From the NCBI GenBank assembly GCA_002376325.1, contig DFMR01000003.1, positions 3,267 to 10,745 of the forward strand: a stretch of DNA of 7,479 nucleotides, written 5' to 3'. How positions within the stretch are numbered: position 1 is the stretch's first letter; each line of letters starts with the position of its first letter. The position numbers were made by a program, and so were the translations under genes. This stretch comes from Proteobacteria bacterium UBA3588 (GTDB lineage Bacteria; Pseudomonadota; Gammaproteobacteria; Thiohalomonadales; Thiohalomonadaceae). Positions 4,631-7,479 of this stretch are shown here, in pieces. The notes beneath the pieces were generated by a model. The model was given only the letters and a program-made list of their open reading frames with translations. It had not been told where the DNA came from and ran no database searches.

Positions 4631-7479
4631 TCAATCGGAGACCGTTTTCCCGTCCCACTGGAAACCCTTTTCACGAAACAGCCGCAGACAGGCGTCGACC
4701 GCTTGCGGGTCGTAACGCACGCCCCGCCGGCCTTCGATCTCACCCAGCGCCATCTCCAGCGGCAGCGCCGCGCGGTAGGGACGGTGCGAGGCCATCGCCT
4801 CGACCACGTCGGCCACCGCGAGGATGCGCGCCTCCAGCGCAATCGCATCGCCCTTGAGCCCGTTGGGATAGCCGGACCCGTCCAGCCGTTCATGGTGCTG
4901 CACCACGATGTCGGCCACCGGCCACGGGAATTCGATCCCTTTGACGATGTCGTAGCCCATCGCAGGATGGGTCTGGATAATCTCAAGCTCGGTACTGTTC
5001 AAATGGCCGGGACGGTTGAGAAATTCCGCCGGCACGTAGATCTTGCCGATGTCGTGAATCAACGCACCGAGACGCAGCCCCTCGGTACGTTCCTGCGACA
5101 GGCCCAACTCGGCGGCAATGGCCACCGCCAGTTCCGCCACCCGTTGCTGATGGCCGGCAGTGTAGGGGTCGCGTTTTTCGATGGTAATCGCAATCGCCTG
5201 GATAGTCTGTACCAAGGCGCGCTGCAGCCGTTCGCCGATGCGCTTGCGCTCCTCCTCCGCCTCTTTGCGCCGCGAGATATCGACGATGCTGGAGCGGCTC
5301 TCGACCACGCTGCCGTCGTCGCCGAACACCGGTTCGACCGATACCAGAACCCACAGAATGCGGCCGCTCTTGTGGCGCATCTGCAGCTCCACGTCGTGGC
5401 TCGCCTCGCCGTGGCGGAAGCGCTCGAACAGCTCCTGCGCGCGCGGCTTGCCTGCGGGGGTATCGGCATAGAACTGGAATATCTTCATCTGCGCCAGCTC
5501 TTCGTGACTGTAACCGAGCAGCATCGCCAGCGCCGCGTTGCTCTGAAGGATGGTGCCGTCGGCGGCACGCACCGACGCGTAGGCGTTGGGGGCATCGTCA
5601 TAGAGCTGGTGATAACGCGTCTCGCTGCGTGCCAGCTGCCGCTCGGCCTGCCGGCGTTTGGCGCGGTCGCGCAGATTGACGATACCGAAGGCCAGGTCGT
5701 CGGCCAGCTCGGTCAACAGCCGGACCTCTTCGGCGTCGAACACCCCGGCATCGGCAGCGGCGATGGTCAGGGCGCCGATCATCTCGGTACCGTAGCGGAG
5801 CGGCAGCGCAATTATCGATGCGTAGCCGCGTTGTTCGGCGTCCGCGCGCCATGACGCGTGGGCCGCTTCGGTGGCGACATCGCCGATCACCACGCTTTGA
5901 CCGCTGCGGATCGCGCCGCCGGCCGGGCAACCGCCCGGCTCGTCGTCACCCCAACCAAAACGCATCTGCTCCAGGTAGCCGCTGCCTTCACCGGCATGGG
6001 CCATGGGCTGAATCGACCGTTCCGCGTCCTGCCGCGGATACCCCACCCAGGCAAGGCGGAATCCGCCCACTTCCGTCAATACGCCGCAGACATCATGCAG
6101 CAGCTGCTGTTCGTCGCTGGCGCGCACCAGTATCTCGTTGCCGCGACTCAATGTGCGCAGAGCGCGGTTGAGGCGTCCCAACTCGCGCTCCGCCTGGCGT
6201 ATCTCGGTCACGTCCTGCAGCGTGCCGACGACGCGCAGCGGTCGGTCGTCCGCACCGCGCACCACCTGCCCCTTGACGTGGACCACGCTTCGCCCGGAAC
6301 CGATCAGCACCGGCCAATCCATCGCCAGCGTACCGCGACCGTCGAGCGCCGAGCGGACCTGCTGCTCGATGGCGGCGCGCTGCGCCGAGTCCAGGAGACC
6401 GAGCAATGCGGCGAAGTTGCCGGCAAAGTCGGCGGCGCTGGTGCCGAAGATACGGTAGCCCTCATCCGACATCTCGACGGTACCCTCCGCCAGGCTCCAG
6501 TCCCAATTGCCCAGGTGCGCGATCTGCTGCGCCTCCTTCAGCCGCGTCTCGCTGCGGCGGACCGACTCTTCGGCGGCGAACCGCTTCACCGAGTTGGCGA
6601 TGATCTCACCGGCGGCACGCAGCATGCGCACATCCTCTTTCGCCCACTCGCGCGGCGATTCGATCAGGTCGAAGCCGATGAAGCCGAGCAACTGACCGCC
6701 GTACACCATCGGCACCATCAGGCGCGAGCGCACCCCTTCGGCCAGCAACTCGTCGCGCTCTTCCACCGCCTCGCGCGGCAATTCCATCACGTCGGGGATC
6801 ACGATGGTCTCGGCGCGATGAATGCGCTCCAGCAGCCACGGCAGCCGGCTGAGCGGCAAGGCCATGAAACGCTCCCGATCCGACGCCACTCCGTCGGCGC
6901 ACCATTCGTAAATATCGGTGATACGCCGGTCGTCGCCGGTCAAGCTGAACATGTAGGCGCGGTCGGCTCCGACGAAGACGCCGATCTGTTGCAGGGCATG
7001 ACGGATCTCGGTACCGGCCGCAGCGGCATCGATGGAGACGAAATGGGTAGCGATGCTGCCGATCAGCGACTCGAACGCTAGACGGTAGCGCAGCGCCTCC
7101 TCCGCCGTCTTTATCGAGCTGAGATCCATGGCGGTAAAAACGAAACCTTTGCGCCGGCCCTCGTCGTCGCGTATCGAACCGGCAGTGAGGAATATAGGGA
7201 TATGGCGGCCGCCTTGAGTCTCCAGCTCGAATTCTCCCATCCACCCCGCACTGCCGGCGGAGTGCTGCAGTATGTCTTCGATCTCGCCGCGCCGTTGCGG
7301 CGGGAATATATCGGTCAGCGCCAATCCCTGCATCGCATCGCGGTCGCCACTGAGCAGACTGCACAGCGCGGGGTTGCAATAGGTGATGGTATGATCGAGT
7401 CCCGCCACCAATATGCCCTCACCCGCCTGCGCCACCGCGTGGCTGAGCGTGCGGCGCTGCGCTTCGGTACGGCGCTCGG
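4631..7479 (-). CDS. PAS/GAF sensor HD-GYP phosphodiesterase (N-terminus beyond the right edge)
   Basis: This is a predicted c-di-GMP hydrolase with a long sensory region. It shows 948 codons before the TGA at 4633-4631. The frame stays open to the right edge with a helical linker (ERRTEAQRRTLSHAV), so the true start is not visible. Counting from the first full codon (7477): PAS at about 12-122, GAF 133-298, PAS 310-428, GAF 440-605, PAS 618-735, HD-GYP 748-945. The HD-GYP core is complete: RDPYTAGH (H776), HDIGK (808-812), H837, HHE (861-863), DGSGYPNGLKGD (866-877) and ILAVADV (D890). Trinuclear HD-GYP enzymes carry a Glu four residues before the first His (ETGNH); here that residue is Tyr (YTAGH). 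This may mean a two-metal site, which is inference. No receiver domain or membrane segment is visible in this part. The protein ends shortly after the HD-GYP fold. Its gene precedes glgC by 199 nt. Confidence 0.94.
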   Translation of the reverse strand, partial: ERRTEAQRRTLSHAVAQAGEGILVAGLDHTITYCNPALCSLLSGDRDAMQGLALTDIFPPQRRGEIEDILQHSAGSAGWMGEFELETQGGRHIPIFLTAGSIRDDEGRRKGFVFTAMDLSSIKTAEEALRYRLAFESLIGSIATHFVSIDAAAAGTEIRHALQQIGVFVGADRAYMFSLTGDDRRITDIYEWCADGVASDRERFMALPLSRLPWLLERIHRAETIVIPDVMELPREAVEERDELLAEGVRSRLMVPMVYGGQLLGFIGFDLIESPREWAKEDVRMLRAAGEIIANSVKRFAAEESVRRSETRLKEAQQIAHLGNWDWSLAEGTVEMSDEGYRIFGTSAADFAGNFAALLGLLDSAQRAAIEQQVRSALDGRGTLAMDWPVLIGSGRSVVHVKGQVVRGADDRPLRVVGTLQDVTEIRQAERELGRLNRALRTLSRGNEILVRASDEQQLLHDVCGVLTEVGGFRLAWVGYPRQDAERSIQPMAHAGEGSGYLEQMRFGWGDDEPGGCPAGGAIRSGQSVVIGDVATEAAHASWRADAEQRGYASIIALPLRYGTEMIGALTIAAADAGVFDAEEVRLLTELADDLAFGIVNLRDRAKRRQAERQLARSETRYHQLYDDAPNAYASVRAADGTILQSNAALAMLLGYSHEELAQMKIFQFYADTPAGKPRAQELFERFRHGEASHDVELQMRHKSGRILWVLVSVEPVFGDDGSVVESRSSIVDISRRKEAEEERKRIGERLQRALVQTIQAIAITIEKRDPYTAGHQQRVAELAVAIAAELGLSQERTEGLRLGALIHDIGKIYVPAEFLNRPGHLNSTELEIIQTHPAMGYDIVKGIEFPWPVADIVVQHHERLDGSGYPNGLKGDAIALEARILAVADVVEAMASHRPYRAALPLEMALGEIEGRRGVRYDPQAVDACLRLFREKGFQWDGKTVSD

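Noticed and set aside
6895..6906. A 12-nt match (CGGCGCACCATT) to the 16-nt repeat upstream of glgC
   Set aside because: It lies inside the first GAF domain, encodes ordinary protein sequence and lacks the flanking repeat bases; it is probably chance in GC-rich DNA.
4601..7081. Two long plus-strand open frames (4601-5854 and 5858-7081), nearly end to end
   Set aside because: Both are antisense to the PAS/GAF/HD-GYP gene. The apparent tandem arrangement follows from rare stop triplets on the reverse of GC-rich codons.
7433..7435. GTG as the start codon of the HD-GYP protein
   Set aside because: The frame continues upstream to the edge with a helical linker typical between sensor domains, and this GTG is inside the beginning of a PAS domain. 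The gene is partial.

Overview
The window is high-GC DNA, clearly above 60% G+C by eye, and is almost entirely coding. All three genes lie on the minus strand. The protein styles (multi-PAS GGDEF-EAL, PAS/GAF/HD-GYP, and a GlgC with a GTEGIFINS-type C-terminal part) suggest a proteobacterium, probably a free-living gamma- or betaproteobacterium. That placement is an impression from protein style, not a measured assignment.

Layout in the direction of transcription (right to left): (1) positions 7479-4631 hold the 3' part of a large sensor phosphodiesterase, PAS-GAF-PAS-GAF-PAS-HD-GYP, whose N-terminus lies beyond the right edge. (2) Positions 4630-4432 are a 199-nt non-coding gap with a strong sigma-54-type -24/-12 element, a tandem 16-nt repeat with a 31-nt period, and four GCACCRTT half-sites. 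(3) Positions 4431-3208 hold complete glgC (ADP-glucose pyrophosphorylase, the committed step of bacterial glycogen synthesis) with a good Shine-Dalgarno. (4) Positions 3207-2973 are a 235-nt gap with three short GC-rich hairpins after glgC, a TTGACC repeat at 11-nt period, a sigma-70-like promoter, and a palindrome over its expected start point. (5) Positions 2972-1 hold a five-PAS GGDEF-EAL protein that runs off the left edge inside its EAL domain.

The genes flanking glgC both encode cyclic-di-GMP enzymes: one predicted hydrolase (HD-GYP) and one protein with intact synthesis (GGDEF plus RxxD I-site) and degradation (EAL) signatures. Each gap is long enough to hold its own promoter, so the three genes look like separately regulated neighbours rather than one tight operon. 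The most interesting reading is that glgC has a sigma-54 promoter with an upstream tandem site resembling an enhancer-binding-protein array, possibly NtrC-like. That would link carbon storage to nitrogen status, next to c-di-GMP control genes. The sequence elements are directly visible; the regulatory interpretation is inference.
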